Part shown: positions 27,455-36,711 of the stretch, piece by piece
How the letters are laid out: the number at the start of each line of letters is the position of its first letter
Numbering within the stretch: the first letter of the stretch is position 1
Assembly (NCBI RefSeq): GCF_004923205.2
Contig: NZ_SELD02000006.1
Coordinates: 218,896-282,895, forward strand
Source: Paracoccus aeridis
Lineage (GTDB): Bacteria > Pseudomonadota > Alphaproteobacteria > Rhodobacterales > Rhodobacteraceae
DNA length: 64,000 bases
Direction: 5' to 3'
Program-made: the position numbers and the translations under genes
The notes under the pieces: generated by a model
What the model was told of the DNA's origin: nothing
What the model saw: the letters and a program-made list of their open reading frames with translations, nothing else
Database searches by the model: none

Positions 27455-27460
27455 CTCCTG

Positions 27461-28825
27461 TTACCAGCGCCGTTCGAAGCGGCGGCGCAGGATGATGGCC
27501 ACCAGGTTCATTGCGAAGAGGAAGGCCAGCAGCACGATGATGGCACCGGACGCGCGTTCGAAGAATGCCGAATCGGCGCGCTGGGTCCAGTTGTAGACCT
27601 GCACCGGCAGCGCCGAGGCGGGTTCGAACAGCCCTTCGGGCGGGGCCGCGGGGTACTCGGTCACGAACGCCACCATCCCGATCAGCAGCAGCGGCGCGGT
27701 TTCCCCCAGCGCCTGCGCGAGGCCGATGATGGTGCCGGTGAGGATCCCGGGCATCGCCAGCGGCAGGACGTGGTGGAACACCGTCTGCATCTTGGATGCG
27801 CCCACCCCCAGCGCCGCGTCGCGGATCGATGGCGGCACGGCGCGCAGCGCCGCGCGGGTCGAGATGATGATCGTCGGCAGCGTCATCAGCGTCAGCACCA
27901 GCCCGCCGACGATCGGCGCCGAACGCGGCAGGCCCATGAAGTTGATGAACGCGGCGAGCCCGAGGATCCCGAACACGATCGACGGCACTGCGGCGAGGTT
28001 CGAGATGTTGACCTCGATCAGGTCGGTGAGCTTGTTCTTCGGCGCGAACTCCTCGAGGTAGATCGAGGTCGCGACCCCGATCGGCAGCGACAGCACCAGC
28101 ACGATCAGCATCATGTAGGCGGACCCGATGATCGCGACGCCAAGCCCCGCGGCCTCGGCCCGGTTGTCGGATGCGTCGGGCTGGGTCACGAAGTCCCAGT
28201 TGAAGCGGGTGGCGAGCGCGCCCTTTTCTTCCATCGCGTTGGCCAGCTGGAACTGCGCGACCGAGGTGCGCTTGTCGATCGCGGCCGAGGCCTCGGTGAC
28301 GCGGCCCTTGAACATGCCGTCGATCGTGGACGCGGCCAGCACCGGCACCTCGACCGTCTGGTCGACCAACTCGGGGTTCTGCAGCACCATGTTGCGAAGC
28401 TGGGCGCGGGCCTGGTTCGAGAAGACGCCGGCGTAATCCGAGTCCTTCAGCCCCTCGATCTCAACGCCATTATCGGCGGTCCACCTGGCGAGCGCGTCCT
28501 GAAGCACGCCCGCGTAGGACATGGTCAGCACGTCGTCCATCTCGGACGGGTCGCGGTTCCCCTTGGGATCGACGACGGCGGCGTCGATTGCGACCGGGAT
28601 CTTGACGTAGGTCTGCCAGAACGCGCCGCTGCCGTCGCGCAGGATCGTGAACATCAGGAAGAACAGCGCCAGCATCGCGACCGCGATCGCGATCACGCCA
28701 TAGGCGCGGAACCGGGCTTCGGCCGCGTTGCGGCGCTTCGTCCGGGCATCGGCGACCAGCAGCGATGTCCGCGCGGCGGCAGGGCCGCCCACGCGCCGCG
28801 GACCTGCAGAAGTTGCGTCGCTCAT
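27461..28825 (-). CDS. pstA: Phosphate ABC transporter permease PstA (long form)
   Basis: PstA is one of two membrane subunits of the phosphate importer. The start at 28825 overlaps the pstC stop by 4 bp and gives 454 residues. That exceeds E. coli PstA (296) because residues about 80-225 form an extra periplasmic segment after the first helix. I recognise this as the DUF3333-type extension of alphaproteobacterial PstA. The permease core begins near AAGLGVAIIGSAYMMLIVLVLSLPIG; the EAA-type loop is in IRDAALGVGASKMQTVFHHVLPLAMPG. Confidence 0.93.
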   Translation of the reverse strand: MSDATSAGPRRVGGPAAARTSLLVADARTKRRNAAEARFRAYGVIAIAVAMLALFFLMFTILRDGSGAFWQTYVKIPVAIDAAVVDPKGNRDPSEMDDVLTMSYAGVLQDALARWTADNGVEIEGLKDSDYAGVFSNQARAQLRNMVLQNPELVDQTVEVPVLAASTIDGMFKGRVTEASAAIDKRTSVAQFQLANAMEEKGALATRFNWDFVTQPDASDNRAEAAGLGVAIIGSAYMMLIVLVLSLPIGVATSIYLEEFAPKNKLTDLIEVNISNLAAVPSIVFGILGLAAFINFMGLPRSAPIVGGLVLTLMTLPTIIISTRAALRAVPPSIRDAALGVGASKMQTVFHHVLPLAMPGILTGTIIGLAQALGETAPLLLIGMVAFVTEYPAAPPEGLFEPASALPVQVYNWTQRADSAFFERASGAIIVLLAFLFAMNLVAIILRRRFERRW

Positions 28826-30276
28826 TCGTACTGCTCCCGGTATTTGCGCACGATGACGAGCGCGGCGACGTTGAGGGCAAGCGTCATGACGAACAGCGTC
28901 AGGCCCAGGGCAAAGGCGACCAGCGTCTCGGGCGAGGCGAAGTCGTTGTCGCCGGTGAGCTGCCCCACGATCTTCACGGTGATGGTCGTCATCGCCTCGA
29001 ACGGATTGAGACTGGTCTGCGCCATCGCGCCCGCGCCCAGGACCACGATCATCGTCTCGCCGATGGCGCGCGACGCGGCCAGCAGGACCGCGCCCACGAT
29101 CCCCGGCAGGGCGGCGGGCAGGACGACGTTGCGGATCGTCTCGGACGGGGTGGACCCCAGGCCCAGGCTGCCGTCGCGCAGCGATTGCGGCACGGCGTTG
29201 ATGATGTCGTCCGACAGCGACGACACGAACGGGATCAGCATGATCCCCATCACGAGCCCCGCCGTCATCACCGACGAGCCGGAGTTCCCGAGCCCGGCCG
29301 GCTGCGCGATCCAGTCGCGGATCAGCGGCCCCACCGTCACCAGCGCGAAGAGGCCGTAGACGATGGTCGGGATGCCGGCCAGGATCTCGATCAGCGGCTT
29401 CACGACGCCGCGGACGCGGGGCGTCGCGTATTCCGACATGTAGATCGCCGCGAACAGCCCGACCGGCACCGAGAAGAGCAGCGCGATCAGCGAGATGTAG
29501 AGCGTGCCCCACAGAAGCGGCAGCATCCCCAGCCTGGACCCGCCGCCGAAGCTGGGCGTCCATTCGGTGCCGAAGAAGAAGTCCTGCCAGGGATAGAGCT
29601 GGAAGAAGTTGTAGGATTCGAACACCAGCGACAGCACGATCCCGACGGTGGTCGCGATGGCGATGAGCGAACACAGGATCAGGAAGCCGCGGATGAAGCG
29701 TTCGACCACGTTGCGGGCGCGGTAGTCCGGCCGGGTCCGCGCCATCGCCCAGCCGAACCCGCCGAGCGCCAGCAGCAGCGAAAGCCCTGTCAGGGTGCGC
29801 GAGGCGTTCTGGTTGATCGAGCGATAGTCCTTCGCCGCCTCCAGCACCGCGGGGTTCGGCGTCAGCGTGATGTCCTCGTCCGCGAGGCGGTCCAGCAGCG
29901 CGGTGTTGTCCGGCGTCAGCGACCGCGCCTCGGCTTCGGTGAGCAGGCCCTTGTTGACGGCCTCGCCGATCGAGATCGCGGTGCCCTGCACCTCGGACAT
30001 GATCCTGCCGCGCGCGCCGGCGTCGGCGACGGCGCTTTCGGGAATGTTCGCCCCGATCGCGCGATCGACCACCAGCGGCTGCGCCAGCACCCACATCAGC
30101 AGCACCAGCAGCGACGGAAGCGCGGTGAACAGCGCGACGTTCCAGCCGTAGTAGGTCGGGCGGGAATGAAGGCCGCGGATATCGCCCGCAGCAACGGAAC
30201 CGGCGCGTCGCCGGCCCAGGACATAGCCCAGCGCGGCAAGCACCAGGATGGTCACCATGATCCAGAAGGGAGACAT
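28822..30276 (-). CDS. pstC: Phosphate ABC transporter permease PstC (long form)
   Basis: PstC pairs with PstA in the membrane. The 484-residue protein has two N-terminal helices flanking an extra domain (about 60-150). The binding-protein-dependent permease core follows, with YISLIALLFSVPVGLFAAIYMSEY and the EAA loop in LRDGSLGLGSTPSETIRNVVLPAALPG. E. coli PstC is 319 residues, so this too is an extended alphaproteobacterial form. It follows pstS after an 85-bp spacer with small GC-rich hairpins, which may lower downstream expression relative to the binding protein. Confidence 0.93.
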   Translation of the reverse strand: MSPFWIMVTILVLAALGYVLGRRRAGSVAAGDIRGLHSRPTYYGWNVALFTALPSLLVLLMWVLAQPLVVDRAIGANIPESAVADAGARGRIMSEVQGTAISIGEAVNKGLLTEAEARSLTPDNTALLDRLADEDITLTPNPAVLEAAKDYRSINQNASRTLTGLSLLLALGGFGWAMARTRPDYRARNVVERFIRGFLILCSLIAIATTVGIVLSLVFESYNFFQLYPWQDFFFGTEWTPSFGGGSRLGMLPLLWGTLYISLIALLFSVPVGLFAAIYMSEYATPRVRGVVKPLIEILAGIPTIVYGLFALVTVGPLIRDWIAQPAGLGNSGSSVMTAGLVMGIMLIPFVSSLSDDIINAVPQSLRDGSLGLGSTPSETIRNVVLPAALPGIVGAVLLAASRAIGETMIVVLGAGAMAQTSLNPFEAMTTITVKIVGQLTGDNDFASPETLVAFALGLTLFVMTLALNVAALVIVRKYREQYE

Positions 30277-30361
30277 TCAAACCCTCGCGGCACCGTCCCG
30301 GTGCGGATACCTGAAAACGGACGGGCCGCGCGGGCCCGCCCTGTCGTCGCCGGACCGTCGC

Positions 30362-31396
30362 TTATTCCGGCGCGGTCATGGTGGTTTCGGCGTCCACCGC
30401 CGCCTGCGTCGCGGGCAGTTCCGGGTCGGGGACCAGGCCGTAGTTGGCCAGCGGGCTGCCGTCGCCCGCAACGGGGTCGGACACGAAGAACGAGGCGAAT
30501 TCCTTCAGGCCGGGGATCGTGCCGATATGCTGCTTCTTGACGTAGAAGAACAGCGGTCGCGAGACCGGGTATTCGCCCGACGCGATCGTTTCGGTCGAAG
30601 GAGTGACGCCCGACATGGTCGCGACCTTCAGCTTGTCGGTGTTGTTCTCGTAGAACGACAGGCCGAACACGCCCACGCCTTCGGGGCTGGAACCCAGGCG
30701 GGCCAGCGTCTCGGTGTAGTCGCCGTCGATATCGACCGAGCGGCCGTCCGTGCGGACCTTGCTGCAGGCCGCCTCGCCGTCGTCTTCGCCCTTGGCGGCG
30801 ACGAAGGCTTCCTGTGCGCCCGCTTCCTCGCAGCCGGCGATCATGACCTTTTCCTCGAACACTTCACGGGTGCCGTGCTTGGTGCCGGGAATGAAGGCGA
30901 GGATCGGTTGCTCGGGCAGGTCGGGGTTCACCTGGTTCCAGGTGGTGTTCGGGTTGGCGACGACCGCGCCGTCCACGACGACTTCGGCGGCAAGCGCGTT
31001 GAACACGTCCTTCGGGGTCAGCGCGAAGTCGGCGCCCGAAACGGCCGAGGCGAAGACGATCCCGTCATAGCCCAGGCGGACTTCCATGATGTCGGTCACG
31101 CCGTTGGCCTGGCAGGCCTCGAACTCGGCCTTCTTCATCGGGCGCGACGCGTTGGCGACGTCGATGCCGCTTTCGCCCACGCCTTCGCAGAACTGCTTCA
31201 GACCGGCCGACGAGCCGCCGCCTTCGACGACGGGCGCGGCGAAGTCGGTGTTCTCGGCGAAGGCTTCGGCCGCGATCGTGGCGTAGGGCAGCACGGTCGA
31301 CGAACCGGCGACCTGGATGTTGTCGCGGGCCGAGGCGGCCGTCGCCGACAGCGCGGCTGCGGCCAGCGCCGAGGCGGTCATCTTCATCATGTTCAT
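30362..31396 (-). CDS. pstS: Periplasmic phosphate-binding protein
   Basis: PstS captures phosphate in the periplasm. The 344-residue product has a signal peptide ending near ASARDN (residue 23). Phosphate-binding signatures follow: VAGSSTVLPYATIAAEAF and VEGGGSSAGLKQFCEGVGESGIDVANASRPMKKAE are visible in successive stretches. Its PhoX-type, cysteine-containing form is typical of marine and alphaproteobacterial PstS. It heads the pstSCAB-phoU-phoB operon behind a Pho box. Confidence 0.94.
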   Translation of the reverse strand: MNMMKMTASALAAAALSATAASARDNIQVAGSSTVLPYATIAAEAFAENTDFAAPVVEGGGSSAGLKQFCEGVGESGIDVANASRPMKKAEFEACQANGVTDIMEVRLGYDGIVFASAVSGADFALTPKDVFNALAAEVVVDGAVVANPNTTWNQVNPDLPEQPILAFIPGTKHGTREVFEEKVMIAGCEEAGAQEAFVAAKGEDDGEAACSKVRTDGRSVDIDGDYTETLARLGSSPEGVGVFGLSFYENNTDKLKVATMSGVTPSTETIASGEYPVSRPLFFYVKKQHIGTIPGLKEFASFFVSDPVAGDGSPLANYGLVPDPELPATQAAVDAETTMTAPE

Positions 31397-31449
31397 GGCA
31401 GGCTCCTGGTTGGAGAGGTTTCGGGCCGCCCTCCTCCTAGGCGCAGGTT

Positions 31450-31467
31450 GTATCAGTTACGTGACAG
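31450..31467 (-). promoter_or_regulatory. Pho box upstream of pstS
   Basis: On the minus strand the sequence reads CTGTCACGTAACTGATAC: two 7-bp half sites, CTGTCAC and CTGATAC, separated by 4 bp. The PhoB consensus is CTGTCAT-N4-CTGTCAT. It lies 54 bp before the pstS start codon, where PhoB would activate. Confidence 0.75.
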
Positions 31468-31516
31468 TAATATCACGATCTCATGGCACTCCCCTTTGCC
31501 TGCCGCGCGCCGGTCG

Positions 31517-33328
31517 TCAGGCGTCCGGCAGCAGCCGCCCCAGGATCTGCCGCGCCGCCCCGCCGATGACCCCCGCCCGCTCCTCCTCGCCCGACCACAG
31601 GGCGTTGGCGAAGCCGCGTGCCTGCGCCAGCGTGATGTGCGGCGGCAGCGGCGGCACGTTCGGGTCGGCCAGGATGTCCAGCACGAACGGCCGGTCGGCC
31701 GCCAGCGCCTCGTCCCATGCAGGCCCGATGTCGCCGGGCGTCTCGACCCTGCGGCCGCCCAGGCCCATCAGCCGGGCGACATCGGCATAGGGAATGTCCG
31801 GCAGGTCCTGGCTCGCCGGGTATTTCGGATCGCCGAGCTGGGTCCGCTCCTCCCACGTGACGAAGGCGAGTTCGCGGTTGTTCAGCACCATGACGATCAG
31901 CCGCGGATCGGCCCAACGCTTCCAGTAGCGGGCGATGGTGACGAGCTCGGACATGCCGTTCATCTGCATCGCGCCGTCCCCCGCGAGCGCGATCACCGCG
32001 CGGTCGGGATGGGCGAACTTGGCGGCGATCGCATAGGGCACGGCGCAGCCCATCGTGGCGAGCGTGCCGGAACACGACCCCATCATCCCCTCGCGCAGGT
32101 CGAGGTCGCGCGCCCACCAGGCGGTCGTGGTGCCGCTGTCGGTCGTGACGATGGCGCGGTCGGGCAGGCGCGGGGACAATTCGCGCGTGATCCGCTGCGG
32201 GTTGATCGGGTCGGCTTCCTGCCCTGCCGCGCCGGCCAGCGCCTCGCGCGATTTCGCGACCGACTTCTCGACCGTCTCGCGCCAGCTGCGATCCTCCTTG
32301 CGGGCGAGATGCGGGATCAGCGCGCGCAGCGTCGCGGCCGCGTCGCCCAGCAGGTTCACCTCCGCCGGGTAGCGCAGGCCCAGCATGCCGGCCGACAGGT
32401 CGATCTGGACGCCGCGCGCCTGTCCGGGCCTGGGCAGGAACTCGGCATAGGGGAAGCCCGTCCCGACCATCAGCAGCGTGTCGCAGCCCTGCATCAGCTC
32501 GTCGCTGGCGGGCGTGCCCAGCAGGCCCATCGAGCCCGTGACCCAGGGCAGCGTGTCGGGCAGCACCTCCTTGCCCAGAAGCGCCTTGGCGACGCCGGCG
32601 CCGAGGATGTCTGCGACCTCGGCCACCTCGGCGGCGGCACCCTTCGCGCCCGCGCCGATCAGGATCGCCACCTTCTCGCCCGCGTTCAGCACCTCGGCGG
32701 CGGCGGCCAGCGCGCCGTCCTCGGGCACCGGCCGCGTCGCGGTCAGTCCCACGCCCGAGTGGACGTAGAAATGCTCGCGCGGGCGATCCTCCATCTTCTC
32801 GACCTGCAGGTCGTTGGGCAGGATCACGGCGCAGACGGCGCGCTCGGCCGCGGCGATCCGCCACGCGCGGTCGATCAGGTGCGGCACTTGCGCAGGCACC
32901 GTCGCCGTCTCGACGAAGGCGCCGGCCACATCCTTCAGAAGCGACTGCAGGTCCACGTCCTGCTGGTAGTGGGACCCCATCGCGGAGCGCGCCTGCTGCC
33001 CCACCAGCGCCACGACCGGCATGTGGTCGCCCTTGGCGTCGTAAAGACCGTTCAGAAGATGGATCGCCCCCGGCCCCGACGTCGCCATGCACAGCCCGAC
33101 CTCGCCGGTGAACTTGGCGTGGGCGGTGGCGCAGAGCCCGGCCATTTCCTCGTGCCGGACCTGGACGAAGTCGATGCACGGCGCGTCCGCGTCGTCCTCG
33201 GCTTCCTTCTGCATCCGGTGCAGCGCGCCGACGAGCCCGCCGATCCCGTCCCCCGGATAGCCGTAGACCCGGCGCGCGCCCCAGTCGTGAAGCCGCTTCC
33301 AGATGAAATCCGCAACCGTGTCCGCCAT
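31517..33328 (-). CDS. ThDP-dependent enzyme, pyruvate oxidase/PoxB-like
   Basis: A 603-residue thiamine-diphosphate enzyme of the acetolactate synthase/pyruvate oxidase superfamily. The pyrimidine-binding domain starts DFIWKRLHDWGARRVYGYPG and has the catalytic glutamate in QVRHEEMAGLCA. The ThDP-binding domain carries LAGDGAMQMNGM ... VMVLNNRELAF (the GDG-x-NN motif). There is no obvious quinone-binding C-terminal membrane peptide like that of E. coli PoxB. Substrate could be pyruvate or another 2-keto acid. It is divergent from the TRAP transporter genes, 163 bp apart, which suggests but does not prove that the transporter supplies the substrate. Confidence 0.8.
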   Translation of the reverse strand: MADTVADFIWKRLHDWGARRVYGYPGDGIGGLVGALHRMQKEAEDDADAPCIDFVQVRHEEMAGLCATAHAKFTGEVGLCMATSGPGAIHLLNGLYDAKGDHMPVVALVGQQARSAMGSHYQQDVDLQSLLKDVAGAFVETATVPAQVPHLIDRAWRIAAAERAVCAVILPNDLQVEKMEDRPREHFYVHSGVGLTATRPVPEDGALAAAAEVLNAGEKVAILIGAGAKGAAAEVAEVADILGAGVAKALLGKEVLPDTLPWVTGSMGLLGTPASDELMQGCDTLLMVGTGFPYAEFLPRPGQARGVQIDLSAGMLGLRYPAEVNLLGDAAATLRALIPHLARKEDRSWRETVEKSVAKSREALAGAAGQEADPINPQRITRELSPRLPDRAIVTTDSGTTTAWWARDLDLREGMMGSCSGTLATMGCAVPYAIAAKFAHPDRAVIALAGDGAMQMNGMSELVTIARYWKRWADPRLIVMVLNNRELAFVTWEERTQLGDPKYPASQDLPDIPYADVARLMGLGGRRVETPGDIGPAWDEALAADRPFVLDILADPNVPPLPPHITLAQARGFANALWSGEEERAGVIGGAARQILGRLLPDA

Positions 33329-33491
33329 GACCGTTCTTCCTGCCGCCTGCTCCAGATGCGCACCAACGCCGACGCGCGGCGGCGGTTCACCCCGACGCCG
33401 TCCTACAGGAAGGATGACAGGGCAATCAGGTTGCGTCGGCCGGGTTCCTGCTTCACGATATCGTAATCACCTGACAGCAAAGGGAACGCGC

Positions 33492-34493
33492 ATGCTGAGC
33501 AAGAAGATTGCGGGGATCGCCGCCGCCACACTGATCGCCCTTGCCGGGGCCGCATCGGCGCAGGACATGGCATTCTTCCGCATCGGAACCGGGGGAACCG
33601 CCGGGACCTACTACCCGATCGGCGGCCTGCTGGCGAACGCCATCTCGGCCCCGCCCGGATCGCGCGCCTGCGAGGACGGCGGCGCGTGCGGCGTGCCGGG
33701 CCTGGTGGCGTCGGCTGTGGCGTCGAACGGGTCGGTCGCGAACGTCAACGCCATCATGGGCGGGGCGCTCGAATCCGGCTTCGCGCAGGGCGATGTCGCG
33801 GCCTGGGCCTATACCGGCACCGGGATCTGGGAAGGCCAGCCCAAGGCCGAGAAGCTGCGGGCCATCGCGAACCTCTATCCTGAATCGATCCACCTGGTCG
33901 CGACGCAGGCGTCGGGCATCAAGTCGGTGGCGGACCTGCGCGGCAAGCGGGTGTCGCTGGACGAACCCGGCTCGGGCACGCTCGTCGACGCGCAGCTGAT
34001 CCTGGCCGCCGCCGGCCTGGCCGAGGGGGACGTGAAGCCCGAATACCTCAAGCCCGACCAGGCCGCCGACCGCATGAAAGACGGCGCGATGGACGCCTTC
34101 TTCTTCGTGGGCGGCTACCCGGCCGGCGCCATCGCCGAGCTGGCCAGCCAGCAGGACGTCGTGATCGTCCCGATCGAGGGCGAGGTGGCCGACAAGGTGC
34201 TGGAGAACAAGTTCTTCGCCACCGACACGATCCCGGCCGGCACCTACGACAACCAGGAAGCCGACGTGACCACCATCGCCGTGGGGGCGCAGTGGCTGAC
34301 CTCGGCCGACCAGCCCGAGGAGCTGATCTACAACATCACCAAGGCGGTCTGGAACGACGCGACGCGCAAGCAGCTGGACGCGGGCCACGCCAAGGGCAAG
34401 ATGATCGTGAAGGAGAACGCGACCGCGGGCCTGGGCCTGCCGCTGCATCCGGGCGCCGAGCGCTTCTATCGCGAAGCCGGGCTGATCCAGTAA
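33492..34493 (+). CDS. TAXI-family TRAP transporter solute-binding protein
   Basis: The periplasmic receptor of a TAXI-type TRAP transporter. ATG 33492 follows AAAGGGAACGCG; 333 residues. The signal peptide is cleaved near residue 23 (ASAQD). Family landmarks are FRIGTGGTAGTYYPIGGLLAN, the GAL-ESGFAQGDVAAWAYTGTG region and LRGKRVSLDEPGSGT. The pair of cysteines near residues 59 and 65 may form a disulfide. TAXI proteins have been tied to dicarboxylates and glutamate-like ligands, but the ligand here is unknown. A terminator-like hairpin separates it from the permease gene. Confidence 0.92.
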   Translation: MLSKKIAGIAAATLIALAGAASAQDMAFFRIGTGGTAGTYYPIGGLLANAISAPPGSRACEDGGACGVPGLVASAVASNGSVANVNAIMGGALESGFAQGDVAAWAYTGTGIWEGQPKAEKLRAIANLYPESIHLVATQASGIKSVADLRGKRVSLDEPGSGTLVDAQLILAAAGLAEGDVKPEYLKPDQAADRMKDGAMDAFFFVGGYPAGAIAELASQQDVVIVPIEGEVADKVLENKFFATDTIPAGTYDNQEADVTTIAVGAQWLTSADQPEELIYNITKAVWNDATRKQLDAGHAKGKMIVKENATAGLGLPLHPGAERFYREAGLIQ

Positions 34494-34507
34494 GCCCCCC
34501 TGCCCCT

Positions 34508-34535
34508 GCCCGCAGGCGCATCGCCGCCTGCGGGC
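34508..34535 (+). terminator. Intra-operon hairpin between TRAP receptor and permease
   Basis: An 11-bp perfect stem, GCCCGCAGGCG with CGCCTGCGGGC, has a 6-base loop and is followed by CTTCTTCGTT. It lies 15 bp after the receptor stop and 23 bp before the permease start. It probably works as a partial terminator that keeps receptor above permease. Confidence 0.7.
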
Positions 34536-34557
34536 CTTCTTCGTTCAGGACCACGAC

Positions 34558-36636
34558 ATGACCGACCCCCGCCCCGCCCGCCACGACGCGCCCGACGTTC
34601 TGAGCGCCGATCAGCTCGCCGCGATCGAGGAGAAATACGACCCCGAGATGCGGTTCCGGGATCTGGTGCGCCCGGTCGCCATCCTCACGGGCGTGATCCT
34701 GTTCCTGCTGAGCTGCTATCACTACTACACCGCCGGGTTCGGCATCCCGCAGGCGACGGTCCATCGCGGGCTTCACCTTGCCGCGACGACCTTCCTCGTC
34801 TTCATGTCCTTTTCCGCCTTCGGCCGGCAGCAGGTCGCGCGCGGGCCGCTGACGCTGCTGGGCCTGCCGCTGGTGGACTGGCTGCTGGCGGTCGCCGGCG
34901 CGGCCGCGGCGCTCTACGTGCCGTGGATCTACGACCAGCTGGCGTTCCGGGTCGGCAACCCCACGACCACCGACGTCCTGATGGGCACGACCCTGATCGT
35001 CGTCCTGCTGGAGGCCGTGCGCCGGTCGATGGGATGGCCGCTGCCGGTCATCGCCATCCTGTTCATGGCCTACGCCTATTTCGGCCAGCACATGCCCGGC
35101 ATCCTCGTCCATCCCGGCGCGAGCTGGCCCAACATCGTCAACCACCTGTACCTGACGAGCCAGGGCATCTACGGCACCGCGCTCGGCGTGATCGCGACCT
35201 ACGTGTTCCACTTCGTCCTGTTCGGGGTCATGGCGACACGGATCGGGCTGGGGCAGCTGTTCATCGACGTGGCCTCGGCCTTCGCCGGGCGCTACGCCGG
35301 GGGGCCGGCCAAGGTGTCGGTGCTGTCCTCGGCGATGCTGGGGACGATCTCGGGGTCGTCCATCGCCAACACCGTCACCACCGGGGCGCTGACGATCCCC
35401 GCGATGATCCGCGTGGGCTATCCCCGCCACTTCGCCGCGGCGGTCGAGGCCGCGGCCTCGACCGGCGGGCAGATCACGCCCCCGGTCATGGGGGCGGTCG
35501 CGTTCCTGATGATCGAATATCTCGGCCTGCCGCTGACCACGATCCTGATCGCCGCCATCGTGCCCGCCTTCATGCACTTCTTCGGGGTGCTGGTGCAGGT
35601 CCACCTGGAAGCCAAGCGACTGGGGCTGCGCGGCCTTCACCCGTCCGAGCTGCCGAACGCGTGGAAGGTGCTGCGGCAGGGCTGGCTCGCGCTCATGCCG
35701 CTGATCCTGCTGGTCGCGGTGCTGATGTCGGGCCGCACGCCCTTCGCCGCCGCCTTCTGGTCGATCACGGCCTGCATCGCGGTCCTTCTGTGGCAGGAGC
35801 TTTCGGCCAAGGGCCTGACCGAGGGGCTGAAGGGCGCCGCGCACGGCATCTACGAAGGCTTCAAGCTGGGCGCCAAGCAGTCGCTGTCGGTCACCGCCGC
35901 CGCGGCGCTGGTGGGCGTGGTGATCGGCGTCGTGACCCTGACCGGGGTCGGCTTCAAGATCGCCTACATGGTCACCGGCATCGCGTCGGGCTGGGCGCAG
36001 GACGTGTCGGGCTGGCTGTCGGTCCTGCCGTTCGAGATCATTGGCCTGGACACGCTGACGCTGCTGTTCACGCTGATCCTGACGGCCGTGGTCTGCGTGC
36101 TGATGGGCTGCGGCATCCCCACGACCGCGAACTACATCATCATGGTCGCGGTCGCGGCGCCCGTGCTCGGCCTGATGAACGTCGAGCCGATCGTCGCGCA
36201 TTTCTTCGTCTTCTACTACGGGGTGCTGGCCGACGTGACGCCGCCGGTCGCGATGGCCGCCTATGCGGGCGCGGGGATCGCGGGCGCCAACGCCTTCAAG
36301 GCCGGGAACACCGCGTTCCGGCTGTCGATGGGCAAGGCGCTGGTGCCGTTCGTCTTCGCGTTCCAGCCCGCGCTGCTGCTGGTGACGCAGGACTTCACCT
36401 GGGCGAACTTCCTGCTCGCCTTCGGGGGCGCGGTGCTGGGCATTCTCGCGCTGTCTGCCGCGATCACCGGGTGGCTGTTCTCCCGCCCCTCGATGCTGGA
36501 GCGGGTTCTTCTGGCCTTCGCGGCGATCCTGCTGGTGGCGCCGGACTGGACGGCGACGATCATCGGGCTGGTCATCGCGGTGCCGATCGCGCTGCGGCTT
36601 CATTCCGTGGCGCGCAAGGCGCCGGCGGTCGCCTGA
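34558..36636 (+). CDS. TRAP transporter fused DctQM-type permease
   Basis: The 692-residue membrane component of a TAXI TRAP transporter. A small four-helix DctQ-like part (about 40-190) is fused to the large DctM-like part (about 200-620). The latter shows the typical segments VLSSAMLGTISGSSIANTVTTGALTIPAMI, STGGQITPPVMGAVAFLM and MGCGIPTTANYI. The last helices (about 600-685) are extra and common to TAXI permeases. It uses a sodium gradient by family analogy. Confidence 0.92.
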   Translation: MTDPRPARHDAPDVLSADQLAAIEEKYDPEMRFRDLVRPVAILTGVILFLLSCYHYYTAGFGIPQATVHRGLHLAATTFLVFMSFSAFGRQQVARGPLTLLGLPLVDWLLAVAGAAAALYVPWIYDQLAFRVGNPTTTDVLMGTTLIVVLLEAVRRSMGWPLPVIAILFMAYAYFGQHMPGILVHPGASWPNIVNHLYLTSQGIYGTALGVIATYVFHFVLFGVMATRIGLGQLFIDVASAFAGRYAGGPAKVSVLSSAMLGTISGSSIANTVTTGALTIPAMIRVGYPRHFAAAVEAAASTGGQITPPVMGAVAFLMIEYLGLPLTTILIAAIVPAFMHFFGVLVQVHLEAKRLGLRGLHPSELPNAWKVLRQGWLALMPLILLVAVLMSGRTPFAAAFWSITACIAVLLWQELSAKGLTEGLKGAAHGIYEGFKLGAKQSLSVTAAAALVGVVIGVVTLTGVGFKIAYMVTGIASGWAQDVSGWLSVLPFEIIGLDTLTLLFTLILTAVVCVLMGCGIPTTANYIIMVAVAAPVLGLMNVEPIVAHFFVFYYGVLADVTPPVAMAAYAGAGIAGANAFKAGNTAFRLSMGKALVPFVFAFQPALLLVTQDFTWANFLLAFGGAVLGILALSAAITGWLFSRPSMLERVLLAFAAILLVAPDWTATIIGLVIAVPIALRLHSVARKAPAVA

Positions 36637-36662
36637 CCCCGCGCGCACCTGCAGGAAAAGGA

Positions 36663-36688
36663 ACGGCCCGCCGTTACCGGCGGGCCGT
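36663..36688. terminator. Bidirectional terminator between TRAP permease and metQ
   Basis: An 11-bp stem, ACGGCCCGCCG with CGGCGGGCCGT, and a TTAC loop lie between two convergent genes. TCTTCTTC follows on the plus strand, and TTCCTTTTCC follows on the minus strand. Confidence 0.8.
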
Positions 36689-36711
36689 CTTCTTCAGTCT
36701 CGGGGGCGAAA

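Noticed and set aside
25280..29359. A 1359-codon plus-strand open frame
   Set aside because: It is antisense to phoB-phoU-pstB-pstA-pstC, all of which have strong family motifs; the frame has His/Arg/Asp-rich nonsense composition.
33450..33480. Possible second Pho box between the PoxB-like gene and the TRAP receptor
   Set aside because: Only one half-site (CTGTCAG on the minus strand) is present; the second half does not fit. The nearby 10-bp palindrome ACGATATCGT (33455-33464) is too short to assign.
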